Of a stretch of DNA of 48,079 bases, positions 18,561 through 26,071 are shown one piece after another. The stretch's first letter is position 1; each line of letters opens with the position of its first letter. Made by a program: the position numbers and the translations under genes. The notes beneath the pieces are model-generated. The model saw only the letters and a list, made by a program, of their open reading frames with translations. It searched no databases and was not told where the DNA came from. Source of the stretch: Bacteroidales bacterium (GTDB lineage: Bacteria > Bacteroidota > Bacteroidia > Bacteroidales > WCHB1-69); NCBI GenBank assembly GCA_016290295.1, contig JAEETJ010000021.1, forward strand, positions 1 to 48,079. Reading direction: 5' to 3'.

Positions 18561-19652
18561 ATGCAAATTGAGTTACACAAAATCACCGTCCGTGAGCTGA
18601 CGGCAGGCTACGAAGACAACAGTGAGAATGGCGTGCGAGCCTATGGCGGCCGCTTGGATGTGCGACCTCCTTACCAGCGCGAGTTCGTCTATAAAGAGAA
18701 ACAGCGCGATGCCGTCATCGACACACTCACACAGGGTTTTCCTTTGAATGTGATGTATTGGGCAGTTCGGGAAGACGGTACTTACGAAATCATCGACGGC
18801 CAGCAACGCACCATCTCCATCTGCCAGTATGTGCACAGTGATTTTGCCTTTAATTTCCGCTATTTTCATAACCTGCAGCCCGATGAGCAAGAGCAAATTC
18901 TCAACTATGAATTGCAAATCTATATCTGCAGCGGCACCGACAGCGAAAAACTCAAGTGGTTCAAAACCATCAATATAGCTGGTGAGGAACTGACAGATCA
19001 GGAACTTCGCAATGCGGTGTATGCTGGCTCATGGGTGGGTGACGCAAAACGCTATTTCAGCAAGAATGGTGCTCCTGCGGCTAAAATCGGTAGCGACTAC
19101 CTCACGGGCTCTGCCATTCGCCAAGACTATCTGGAGACCGCCATCTCTTGGATTTCAGATGGCAATATCGAAGTGTATATGTCTAATCATCAGCACGATG
19201 CAAGTGCAGCTCCGTTGTGGCAGTTTTTTCAGGCTGTTATCACTTGGATAGAAACCTCTTTCCATCCCACCAAAGAGCGCAAGAAAATCATGAAAGGCGT
19301 AAATTGGGGTTGGCTATACAAGCAAAATAAAAACAAAGTATTTGACTACCAACAAATTGAGAGTGAAGTAAAAAGATTGGTTTTGGATGATGATGTGACC
19401 AAAAAGACAGGCATCTATCCTTACATTCTTACCAGGAAGGAAAAATACTTATCCATACGGACATTTACCGATGCGCAGAAATTGTCAGCATACGAGCGGC
19501 AGAATGGTGTTTGTGCTGACTGTGGCCAGCATTTCGAGCTTTCACAAATGGAAGCTGACCATATTACGCCATGGCACGAAGGAGGCAAAACCATAGCGGA
19601 AAATTGCCAAATGTTGTGCCGTGAATGTAACCGGAGAAAGAGTGGAAAATAA
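18561..19652 (+). CDS. DUF262 domain protein with C-terminal HNH endonuclease domain
   Basis: A 363-residue protein. The N-terminal DUF262 (ParB/Srx-like) domain carries the DGQQR motif at residues 79-83, which in relatives such as GmrS binds or hydrolyses nucleotide. The C-terminus is a compact HNH nuclease: C318-x2-C321, D333-H334, H339, N348 and C353-x2-C356. It should cut DNA, probably when the partner methyltransferase has not marked it. It could instead be a modification-dependent (type IV-like) nuclease. The ATG lies 3 bases after the methyltransferase stop, so the two are co-transcribed. No separate specificity subunit is present. Confidence 0.85.
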   Translation: MQIELHKITVRELTAGYEDNSENGVRAYGGRLDVRPPYQREFVYKEKQRDAVIDTLTQGFPLNVMYWAVREDGTYEIIDGQQRTISICQYVHSDFAFNFRYFHNLQPDEQEQILNYELQIYICSGTDSEKLKWFKTINIAGEELTDQELRNAVYAGSWVGDAKRYFSKNGAPAAKIGSDYLTGSAIRQDYLETAISWISDGNIEVYMSNHQHDASAAPLWQFFQAVITWIETSFHPTKERKKIMKGVNWGWLYKQNKNKVFDYQQIESEVKRLVLDDDVTKKTGIYPYILTRKEKYLSIRTFTDAQKLSAYERQNGVCADCGQHFELSQMEADHITPWHEGGKTIAENCQMLCRECNRRKSGK

Positions 19653-19700
19653 ATCCCAATTTATTGTTATCCAATATTTTGATGAAAAAAATTTAATATT

Positions 19701-19732
19701 TGTTGGGGTAAAATATGTATTTTTACCCAACA
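19701..19732. promoter_or_regulatory. Imperfect palindrome upstream of the flavin oxidoreductase (operator-like)
   Basis: The halves tgttggggtaaaa and tttttacccaaca are mirror images apart from a one-base indel, around a short centre. It lies about 60 bases upstream of the gene and 25 bases upstream of its -7 element. That position suits a regulator site or a terminator of the DUF262-HNH gene. Confidence 0.5.
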
Positions 19733-19757
19733 ATAATGCCTGTTGCGATATTTTCCG

Positions 19758-19765
19758 TACCTTTG
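19758..19765 (+). promoter_or_regulatory. -7 promoter element (TACCTTTG) for the flavin oxidoreductase
   Basis: TACCTTTG is a full match to TAnnTTTG, 28 bases upstream of the ATG at 19794. No good -33 element at normal spacing was found. Confidence 0.6.
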
Positions 19766-19793
19766 CAACTTCGTTTTTTAAAAGAATAACAAT

Positions 19794-21035
19794 ATGGAAT
19801 CCCAAATCTTTACCCCGTGCCAGATTGGTCCTATGACCTTGAGAAACAGATCTATACGTTCGGCAGCTTTTGAAAATATGTGCCATGGCAACAAACCTAC
19901 CCAGGAGTTGTTCGACTACCATACCGCTGTTGCCAAAGGCGGCATTGGTATGACCACAATTGCATACGCGGCAGTTAATCGCAGTGGCGTTTCTTTCGAT
20001 GGCCAGCTGTACATGCGGGAAGAGATTGTGCCGGATTTGAAAAAACTGACGGATGCTATTCATGCTGAAGGAGCCAAGGCTTCCATTCAGATTGGTCACT
20101 GCGGCAATATGACGCATTTCTATACCTGCAAATGTATGCCCGTGGGTGCTTCCACAGGTTTCAATTTGTATTCTCCGACCTTTGTCCGTAAACTGAAAGA
20201 GCAGGAAATTTACGACTTGGTGAAAGATTTCGGCAAGGCTGTGAACTTGGCTCGTGAGGCGGGCTTCGACTGTGTTGAGGTACACGCTGGTCACGGTTAT
20301 CTCATCAGCCAGTTCCTGTCACCCTATACCAACCACCGTCGCGACAAATTCGGTGGCTCCCTCGAAAACCGTATGCGTTTCATGCAGCTGGTGATGAAGG
20401 AAGTGATGAAGGAAGCCAAGGATGATATGGCTATAGTGGTGAAAGTGAATATGTACGATGGTTTCAAGTCAGGTATGCAGGAAGAGGAATGCATCCAAGT
20501 TGTTCAGGAATTGGAGCGTTTGGGCGTGCATGCTTTGGTGCTCACCGCTGGTTTCGTGAGCAAGGCTCCCATGGTGGTGATGGCCGGTGCCATGCCATTG
20601 AAAACCATGGCCTACTATATGAATCCATGGCGTTTCTGGTGGCTGAAATTAGGTCTCAAATTTGTGGGCCGACTGATGGTTCCGACTGTTCCTTACAAGG
20701 ATTTGTATTTCTTGGAAAGAGCCAAGAGATTCAGACAAGCGGTGAAAATGCCTTTGATTTATGTGGGTGGTGTATGCTCCAAAGAGAATATGGATGAGGT
20801 TCTGAATGAAGGTTTTGTGGCTTTCCAGATGGCTCGTACTTTGGTCAATGATACTGATTTTATGAATAAAATCAAAGAGGGAACCATTACCAAGAGCGAA
20901 TGCAAACACTCCAACTACTGCATCGGCCGTATGTACACTTTGGAAATGAAATGCCACCACTGCGTAGAGAACCTGCCCTGCAAGCTTCAGAAGGAGATTG
21001 ACAAGCTGGAAGCCGCGAATCAATTAGCAAATTAG
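19794..21035 (+). CDS. NADH:flavin oxidoreductase, Old Yellow Enzyme-like, single domain
   Basis: A 413-residue flavoenzyme of the OYE TIM-barrel family. FMN-site and active-site landmarks are seen in IQIGHCGNMTHFY and EVHAGHGYLISQFLSPYTNHR, followed by FGGSLENRMRF. The NAD(P)-binding half found in 2,4-dienoyl-CoA reductase-type relatives (about 650 residues) is absent. The C-terminus still holds a Cys cluster (YC, KCHHC, LPC) that may be a remnant or variant iron-sulfur site. It reduces an unknown substrate in the cytoplasm. It is a single gene with its own promoter. Confidence 0.88.
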   Translation: MESQIFTPCQIGPMTLRNRSIRSAAFENMCHGNKPTQELFDYHTAVAKGGIGMTTIAYAAVNRSGVSFDGQLYMREEIVPDLKKLTDAIHAEGAKASIQIGHCGNMTHFYTCKCMPVGASTGFNLYSPTFVRKLKEQEIYDLVKDFGKAVNLAREAGFDCVEVHAGHGYLISQFLSPYTNHRRDKFGGSLENRMRFMQLVMKEVMKEAKDDMAIVVKVNMYDGFKSGMQEEECIQVVQELERLGVHALVLTAGFVSKAPMVVMAGAMPLKTMAYYMNPWRFWWLKLGLKFVGRLMVPTVPYKDLYFLERAKRFRQAVKMPLIYVGGVCSKENMDEVLNEGFVAFQMARTLVNDTDFMNKIKEGTITKSECKHSNYCIGRMYTLEMKCHHCVENLPCKLQKEIDKLEAANQLAN

Positions 21036-21104
21036 TTAATTAGCAAATTAGCAAATGGATTAAGGTCATTTGCTAGTAGGTACATTGGCTAAATAAATAC
21101 CTTC

Positions 21105-21123
21105 AAACTGCGAGACGCAGTTT
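21105..21123. terminator. 8-bp hairpin between convergent genes, bidirectional terminator candidate
   Basis: The arms aaactgcg and cgcagttt flank the loop aga. It lies between the rightward oxidoreductase and the leftward 21180 gene, inside a gctaat-type simple repeat. The sequence AACTGCGAGACRCAGTT also occurs, inverted, at 33626-33646. Confidence 0.65.
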
Positions 21124-21179
21124 GTTACCTTTCATTGTCACATTAAAACAATTAACTAATTAACAAATTTGCTAATTTG

Positions 21180-21632
21180 CTAATTTGCTAATTTAATCAC
21201 CGTTTCCGGCAACACCTGCTTTTTCACCTCAAATTCGTCATTCAGTAGCATAAAGCATGATTTTTCCAAATCAATGCTTTTGTCTTTTTTGGTGGTCTTA
21301 TTTTGATAGGTGAAAGTCCAGGCAACCGCCTCGTTGGGAGCTAAATTGGCGGTGATAATCTTGATATTAGCTGTTTGTGTGGTGTCACCTCCAAGGGTTT
21401 CCTGCCATTGCAGTTGGCTTCTGAATACTTCCTGGCGGAAAGATACTCCCAGTTGTTTGTTGCCGTTCACAATGGTTACAGTTACCTTGCATTTACCAGG
21501 TTCAAGGTAGGTGGCGGAACGGTTGTACTGATATACCAAATTGCCCATGCTATCGACAAGACGGTCACCTTGCTGTGCGTATGCGACAACAACTAAAAAA
21601 ATGCAAAGGAGAAGAGAAACGAGTCTTTTCAT
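21180..21632 (-). CDS. Hypothetical secreted protein
   Basis: A 150-residue protein with a clear Sec signal peptide (hydrophobic residues 4-18, then AYAQQ). The mature part is mainly beta-strand-like and Thr-rich, with no motif I recognise. It might be a small periplasmic or surface beta-sandwich. It lies 3 bases downstream of the GT9 gene on the same strand and is probably the last gene of that operon. The C-terminus runs into the gctaat repeat, so the stop may have been set by repeat sequence. Confidence 0.7.
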   Translation of the reverse strand: MKRLVSLLLCIFLVVVAYAQQGDRLVDSMGNLVYQYNRSATYLEPGKCKVTVTIVNGNKQLGVSFRQEVFRSQLQWQETLGGDTTQTANIKIITANLAPNEAVAWTFTYQNKTTKKDKSIDLEKSCFMLLNDEFEVKKQVLPETVIKLAN

Positions 21633-21635
21633 AGC

Positions 21636-22616
21636 TTAAAATTGGTTAATCCATTCGGCCACTTCCACCGCTGATATTTTGTTCATACAGCGGAAGTGTC
21701 TGTGGGGACATTTTTTGAATCCTGTTTTAGCACAAGGACGGCATTTTAAACTGCAAATTTCAAACATCCTGAACATCGAGCGTTCTTCGGGCATGTAAGG
21801 GTAGTAGCCGAATTCGGGTACGGTGCTGCCCCATAAAGTGCAAACAGGTTTGTGCAGTGCCACCGCCAAATGCATTAAATCCGTGTCGCCAGTAAGGACA
21901 CAACTGCTTTGGCTGAGTATGGATGCGGTCTGGCTGAAGGAGAGTTTTCCACAGGTGTTGAAGGCTCGGTCGCCAAGCTGGGCTTCGATTTCCTGTCCGA
22001 TGCTATCCACATTTTTGCCTCCAATAAGGGCCACGGGCTTGTGCAGAATGGTGGCAATCTCAACAATCTTGTTGGTCGGAATGCGCTGGGTGGCATGGGC
22101 GGCATCAATGATGATGGCCACATAGCCATCTTCAAAAAAGACCGGCAGGCTGTCCGTGTCAAAATCCCCGTCAGCAGGAATGTGATATTCGAGTCCTTGG
22201 TCATCTTTATGAATACCAAGGGCTTCTGCGGCATTAAAATAGCGGTCAACAACATGCTGATGGGGCAGGGTGTTGAGCTTCAGACGCAGGAATACCCACT
22301 TCCGGAAGGGATAGCGTTTGACAAACGAACAGGGTACACCTAACTGACGGCAGATGTTTTTACTGCGTCTGTTGTGTTGTAAATCAAGTACATAATCAAA
22401 GTTTTCAGACTGCAATTCATCCATGATGTTTGAACCGCTGCTTTTGAAAACATGGATTTTACGGATATAGGGATTTCCTATGATGGCGTCTTGATGTTTT
22501 TGATGAACCAAATAATGGATTTCGGCTCCATCGATTTGCTGGCTGATAGCGCGTATAAGGGGAGTCGTCAGCAAGATGTCTCCCGTTGAACCAAAGCGGA
22601 TAATCAATATCCGCAT
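21636..22616 (-). CDS. Glycosyltransferase family 9 (heptosyltransferase-like)
   Basis: About 326 residues. The N-terminal MRILIIRFGSTGDILLTTPL is the diagnostic start of ADP-heptose:LPS heptosyltransferase-type GT9 enzymes. The C-terminal half has the donor-site stretch VLTGDTDLMHLAVAL and KPVCTLWGS, then a Cys-rich tail (LKCRPCAKTGFKKCP). It adds a sugar, often heptose, to lipid A-core at the cytoplasmic face. The start is placed at 22616 to put the motif at the N-terminus. An in-frame ATG at 22643, 2 bases after the upstream stop, would add nine residues and is equally allowed. Confidence 0.88.
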   Translation of the reverse strand: MRILIIRFGSTGDILLTTPLIRAISQQIDGAEIHYLVHQKHQDAIIGNPYIRKIHVFKSSGSNIMDELQSENFDYVLDLQHNRRSKNICRQLGVPCSFVKRYPFRKWVFLRLKLNTLPHQHVVDRYFNAAEALGIHKDDQGLEYHIPADGDFDTDSLPVFFEDGYVAIIIDAAHATQRIPTNKIVEIATILHKPVALIGGKNVDSIGQEIEAQLGDRAFNTCGKLSFSQTASILSQSSCVLTGDTDLMHLAVALHKPVCTLWGSTVPEFGYYPYMPEERSMFRMFEICSLKCRPCAKTGFKKCPHRHFRCMNKISAVEVAEWINQF

Positions 22617-22645
22617 TCGCGCCGGAGGTTGGTTTGCATCCATTT

Positions 22646-23785
22646 TTATTCTTGATATTTGATGTTTAGACTTGTGGTTACGGGATTGGCATAAATATGC
22701 AGCAGGTAATGCATCATTTTCTCTTTCGGAACATCCTCAACAATGCTTTGTTTGTCAAGGTATGCGATGAATTTATCTTTTTCTTCCTGACTGTATTTTT
22801 CGGCGAAAGTTTTATGTTGGTCTATCAAATCGAAAGCAATGAAATTATTTGGGAACAGCTTGTAGTTGTGGTAAATCTGCTGATCCACCATTTTGCATAT
22901 CTCGTAGATTTTGTCATTCTGGTTCAGTTCTTCCGAAATGCTCTCTATTTCATCTATAATAGGCTTTCCTATCGTTAATTGTGCTCTGCCTTTATAGCCC
23001 ATGATGCCTTGAATGATACTCTCAAAATCTTCCCCTTCTTTTTTATGGTATGGACCTTCTTCGGAAAGAGCTAATTCTCTGGCTTTCAGTTTGTCACAAG
23101 GCTCATATTCGTATGAGATCGTGACAGGGGTGAGGTTTATTTTCTTCAACAAGTCCATGGGATGTTGCTGCTCATCCATGGCTAACATCTTCACTAAGCC
23201 CTGTTTGGTGACATCCAAGCCGTCTTTGGTTCTGCCGTCACGTTGCGCAATCCATACGGATTCGTGCTCGTTGAAAAGCACATGGTGGATGTATGCGGCA
23301 AGATGCTGGTAATTGGTTATTTTTTCTCGTATGGAAACGGAACGTTTCACGATAAACATCTTGTTCAACATACCTACTTCCGCCAATAATCTGCTTGACA
23401 CCAAATTGTCACCGATAGCAATCTTGGGTGTGTTATATTGATTTAAAAAGAAGTATTCTGCCAAAAGGGCCGCATCAAAGGTGATGTCCCGATGATTTCC
23501 GATAAAGACATAATTTTTATCCGGAGTGATGTTTTCCAAGCCTTTATAGGTGACTCCGTTAGTGGACATTTGGATAAATTTCTCAATATAGCGTCGGGAA
23601 GTGGCATATTGAAAATCATAAATTGTGTTAAAATGCCGCGCGTCTTCCTGAAGCTGTTCGGGAGTATATTCTGGAATATATTGCTTTAATGTATTGATAA
23701 ATGTTTCATTACCAATAATTTCTGCAATTTTTTCAGGAGCTTCTTCTTCAGTATAAGGTCTTATATCTTCAAAAAGGTCAATCAT
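22646..23785 (-). CDS. PlsC-like acyltransferase
   Basis: A 379-residue protein related to 1-acyl-glycerol-3-phosphate acyltransferases. The catalytic motif appears as GNHRDITFD near residue 97, a form common in this branch rather than the textbook NHxxxxD. The second motif is seen as WIAQRDGRTKDG. No transmembrane helix is obvious. It is expected to acylate a lysophospholipid or other glycerolipid at the inner membrane. The gene lies directly upstream of the GT9 gene and has its own -7 element at 23809-23816. Substrate is uncertain. Confidence 0.8.
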   Translation of the reverse strand: MIDLFEDIRPYTEEEAPEKIAEIIGNETFINTLKQYIPEYTPEQLQEDARHFNTIYDFQYATSRRYIEKFIQMSTNGVTYKGLENITPDKNYVFIGNHRDITFDAALLAEYFFLNQYNTPKIAIGDNLVSSRLLAEVGMLNKMFIVKRSVSIREKITNYQHLAAYIHHVLFNEHESVWIAQRDGRTKDGLDVTKQGLVKMLAMDEQQHPMDLLKKINLTPVTISYEYEPCDKLKARELALSEEGPYHKKEGEDFESIIQGIMGYKGRAQLTIGKPIIDEIESISEELNQNDKIYEICKMVDQQIYHNYKLFPNNFIAFDLIDQHKTFAEKYSQEEKDKFIAYLDKQSIVEDVPKEKMMHYLLHIYANPVTTSLNIKYQE

Positions 23786-23808
23786 AAATTTCTTTAAATA
23801 CCGTGGTG

Positions 23809-23816
23809 CAAAGTTA
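23809..23816 (-). promoter_or_regulatory. -7 promoter element (TAACTTTG) for the acyltransferase-GT9 operon
   Basis: The minus strand reads TAACTTTG, 24 bases upstream of the ATG. A TTTG occurs 22 bases further upstream, close to the normal -33 spacing. Confidence 0.6.
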
Positions 23817-23872
23817 CAATTTTTTCGTTGTAAAACGTCAAAAATTTTTTGATGATTACTGGCATGGATGGA

Positions 23873-24271
23873 TTAGAGTGTGATACTCAGTAGCTCTTCG
23901 GCAAAGCGATGAATGCCTGCCCGTATGCGGTCTGTTTGTTTTTGCCGTGGTGTTGCACGGTGATTCAGGTAGTTGGAAAGTTGCTTTTGGTTAATTCCTG
24001 TCATTTTTTCCATGCCTGCCAATGACATGAAGGAGGAGTAATATTCCAGAAAACTGGGGACATCAAACTTCCACTCCAACTTTATATTTCCCTTGATTTG
24101 TCTTGGCCATCGGTCCTCAGGAAGATTTTTTTTCAGGAGTCGGATGGCTTCCAGGGTGTCTGCTTTCACAGCTTCGATACTTTCACCACCAGCATATATT
24201 CCCTCGCAGTTGTCCGAGTAAGCGCCAAAATGGTCTTTAGATTTTTCTATAACCATGATTACTTTGCCCAT
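23873..24271 (-). CDS. hicB: HicB-like antitoxin
   Basis: A 132-residue protein. The N-terminal half has the HicB partial RNase H-like fold (VIEKSKDHFGAYSDNCEGIYAGGESIEA). The C-terminal half carries a helix-turn-helix (MTGINQKQLSNYLNHRATP) for DNA binding. It neutralises the HicA RNase and should repress its own operon. It lies 12 bases downstream of hicA, in the usual toxin-first order. Confidence 0.88.
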   Translation of the reverse strand: MGKVIMVIEKSKDHFGAYSDNCEGIYAGGESIEAVKADTLEAIRLLKKNLPEDRWPRQIKGNIKLEWKFDVPSFLEYYSSFMSLAGMEKMTGINQKQLSNYLNHRATPRQKQTDRIRAGIHRFAEELLSITL

Positions 24272-24283
24272 TTATATTTCTTT

Positions 24284-24466
24284 TTATTTTGTGATATATC
24301 GTTTTATTAACTTATTTGCAAGCTTTTTTGGAACTTTTTTGGATCCGTGATAGGGAATAGGTTCACTTAGTTCACCATTCTTCATGTAAAAGTAATGACT
24401 TCCTTCTGCGTGATCAAATTTCCATCCAGCCTTGATAAACATTCGATGAATTTCTGAGTATTTCAT
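24284..24466 (-). CDS. hicA: HicA-like mRNA interferase toxin
   Basis: A 60-residue double-stranded RNA-binding-fold toxin. The catalytic His is in EGSHYFY at residue 24, followed by PYHGSKKVPKKLANKLIK. HicA cleaves mRNA and halts translation unless bound by HicB, whose gene follows. Length and motif match the family. A -7 element lies at 24483-24490. Confidence 0.88.
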   Translation of the reverse strand: MKYSEIHRMFIKAGWKFDHAEGSHYFYMKNGELSEPIPYHGSKKVPKKLANKLIKRYITK

Positions 24467-24482
24467 TGAACTTTTGGATTTG

Positions 24483-24490
24483 CAAAAATA
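24483..24490 (-). promoter_or_regulatory. -7 promoter element (TATTTTTG) for hicAB
   Basis: The minus strand reads TATTTTTG, 17 bases upstream of the hicA ATG. No dyad operator was identified with confidence. The 24491-24608 stretch is A+T rich and holds nothing else that I can support. Confidence 0.5.
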
Positions 24491-24608
24491 GCAAAATTTC
24501 TATTATTTTTTATTTGAAAATGTTTTTTTGCGTTAATATTGTACTTGCTATGTGTTGTTTTCCCATAAAGTTAATTAAGTCATGCAGACCAGCGGCACTG
24601 CATTAACT

Positions 24609-25712
24609 TCAGTAAATCGTTGTGTACACCTTGCCGGGCTTGCATTCAATGACGCCTTTGAGCTCCATGGTGAGCAGTAGGGAAGCTATGCGAGTGGCTT
24701 TGAGGTCGGGAAGTTTGCTGGAAATTTTGTCAATATTGGCGCCTTGCTCTCTTCGGATAATGTCCAAAATGGCCTCTTCTTCCCCACTTAAGTCAGGAAA
24801 AAGTTTTGTTTGCTTGTTGGGCGTATCCTGCTGGTCCCAGTTCATCATCTCTATCATGTCCTTGCCCGAACTGATTAGCGCCGCGGCATTGTTTCGGATG
24901 AGCTCATGGCAGCCTTGCTGGGATTTCTGAAATATGGAACCTGGCACGGCGAATACATCACGGTTGTACGAATGGGCGATTTCGGCGGTGATGATACTGC
25001 CGCCTTTTTCCTGTGATTCGGCTACCACCACGGCATCCGACAGCCCTGCGATCACACGGTTCCGCTTGGGAAAGTTCATGCGGTCTGGCATGGCATCGAA
25101 AGAAAATTCGGATACTAACGCCCCACCTTGCTCAAGAATCTGGTGCGCCAATTTAATGTTCTCACTGGGATATACCATGCTCAACCCACAACCTAATACC
25201 GCTATGGTTTTGAGATTTTTGTTCAAAGCCTCCTCGTGGGCGCAAGTGTCGATGCCTCTTGCTAAACCACTGATAATGCAGATGTTGTGGGGAGCAAGGT
25301 CTTCTACAATTTTTTTGACCACATCCTTGCCATAGTTGCTGGCATTCCGCGTGCCTACAATGGCAACGCATTTCCGTTCGTTGAAACAGCTGTTTCCTTT
25401 GTAATAAAAAAAATAAGGGGCATCATTGCATCTTTGCAGTCGCTCAGGGTAATCTTCATCATCAAAAAAACATATTTTTATGCCGTGATGCTGGGCTTGT
25501 TTCAGCTCGTTGGTAACAAATTGCTCAATCGATTTGTCCATTTTCGGTAGCTGCAGATTGGCTCTGTAACGGTAAAGATTACTTGCCACTACCTGTGGTT
25601 CTTCAAATAGCGCTGTGGCACTGCCGCATAAACGGATCAGTTTCTTACTGTTGTAGTTTCCGTAATTTGGAAAGTGTATCAACGCTAATCTGTAAAAAGT
25701 TTCTTTGTCCAT
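24609..25712 (-). CDS. dprA: DNA processing protein DprA
   Basis: A 367-residue DprA/Smf protein, which loads RecA on incoming single-stranded DNA during transformation. The Rossmann-fold core is clear: VGTRNASNYG, SGLARGIDTCAHEEAL, GCGLSMVYPSEN, the FPKRNRVIAGLSDAVVV stretch, EKGGSIITAEIA and VFAVPG. A C-terminal winged-helix region (LDIIRREQGANIDKISSKLP) follows. It is a monocistronic gene with a long upstream region containing an inverted repeat. Confidence 0.95.
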   Translation of the reverse strand: MDKETFYRLALIHFPNYGNYNSKKLIRLCGSATALFEEPQVVASNLYRYRANLQLPKMDKSIEQFVTNELKQAQHHGIKICFFDDEDYPERLQRCNDAPYFFYYKGNSCFNERKCVAIVGTRNASNYGKDVVKKIVEDLAPHNICIISGLARGIDTCAHEEALNKNLKTIAVLGCGLSMVYPSENIKLAHQILEQGGALVSEFSFDAMPDRMNFPKRNRVIAGLSDAVVVAESQEKGGSIITAEIAHSYNRDVFAVPGSIFQKSQQGCHELIRNNAAALISSGKDMIEMMNWDQQDTPNKQTKLFPDLSGEEEAILDIIRREQGANIDKISSKLPDLKATRIASLLLTMELKGVIECKPGKVYTTIY

Positions 25713-25734
25713 TTTTGTGTCTTTTCATTTAAAA

Positions 25735-25819
25735 TGGTAACCGGAAAAGTGTGAGTAATTGCCAAATATGTTATAGGAGGGATGGGTGTAATGTGCTGTA
25801 GGTGGGATGCCGGTTACCA
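25735..25819. repeat. 10-bp inverted repeat in the dprA upstream region
   Basis: TGGTAACCGG at 25735-25744 and CCGGTTACCA at 25810-25819 are perfect complements 65 bases apart. They would form a closed loop in the dprA leader. The rest of the 25713-26071 gap is A+T rich and contains the aminotransferase promoter. Confidence 0.6.
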
Positions 25820-25982
25820 ATCCATTACACGTGGCAAAGATATAAAATTTATTTCATATTTTATTATTATAAATTAGAAAAGTTATTAACATTCTATAAG
25901 GATTCTATACGAAACATATTTAGCTGTTGACATACAGTGCGTTGTAAATTTTTTCAGGGTAAACAATAAAAAGTACACAATC

Positions 25983-26014
25983 TTTGTTTAATTCAATATT
26001 TTTGCGTAACTTTG
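25983..26014 (+). promoter_or_regulatory. Promoter for the aminotransferase/L,D-transpeptidase operon
   Basis: TTTG at 25983-25986 and TAACTTTG at 26007-26014 are separated by 20 bases. This is the best match in the window to the Bacteroidota promoter TTTG-N19-21-TAnnTTTG. The ATG follows 57 bases later. Confidence 0.75.
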
Positions 26015-26071
26015 CTTCACTTTTTGGTGACTTAAATTAACTTAATAAACAATAAATTAGACATATAGATA

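Noticed and set aside
25713-26071. Riboswitch in the dprA-aminotransferase gap
   Set aside because: Only one inverted repeat and a promoter were seen. No known aptamer pattern was recognised.
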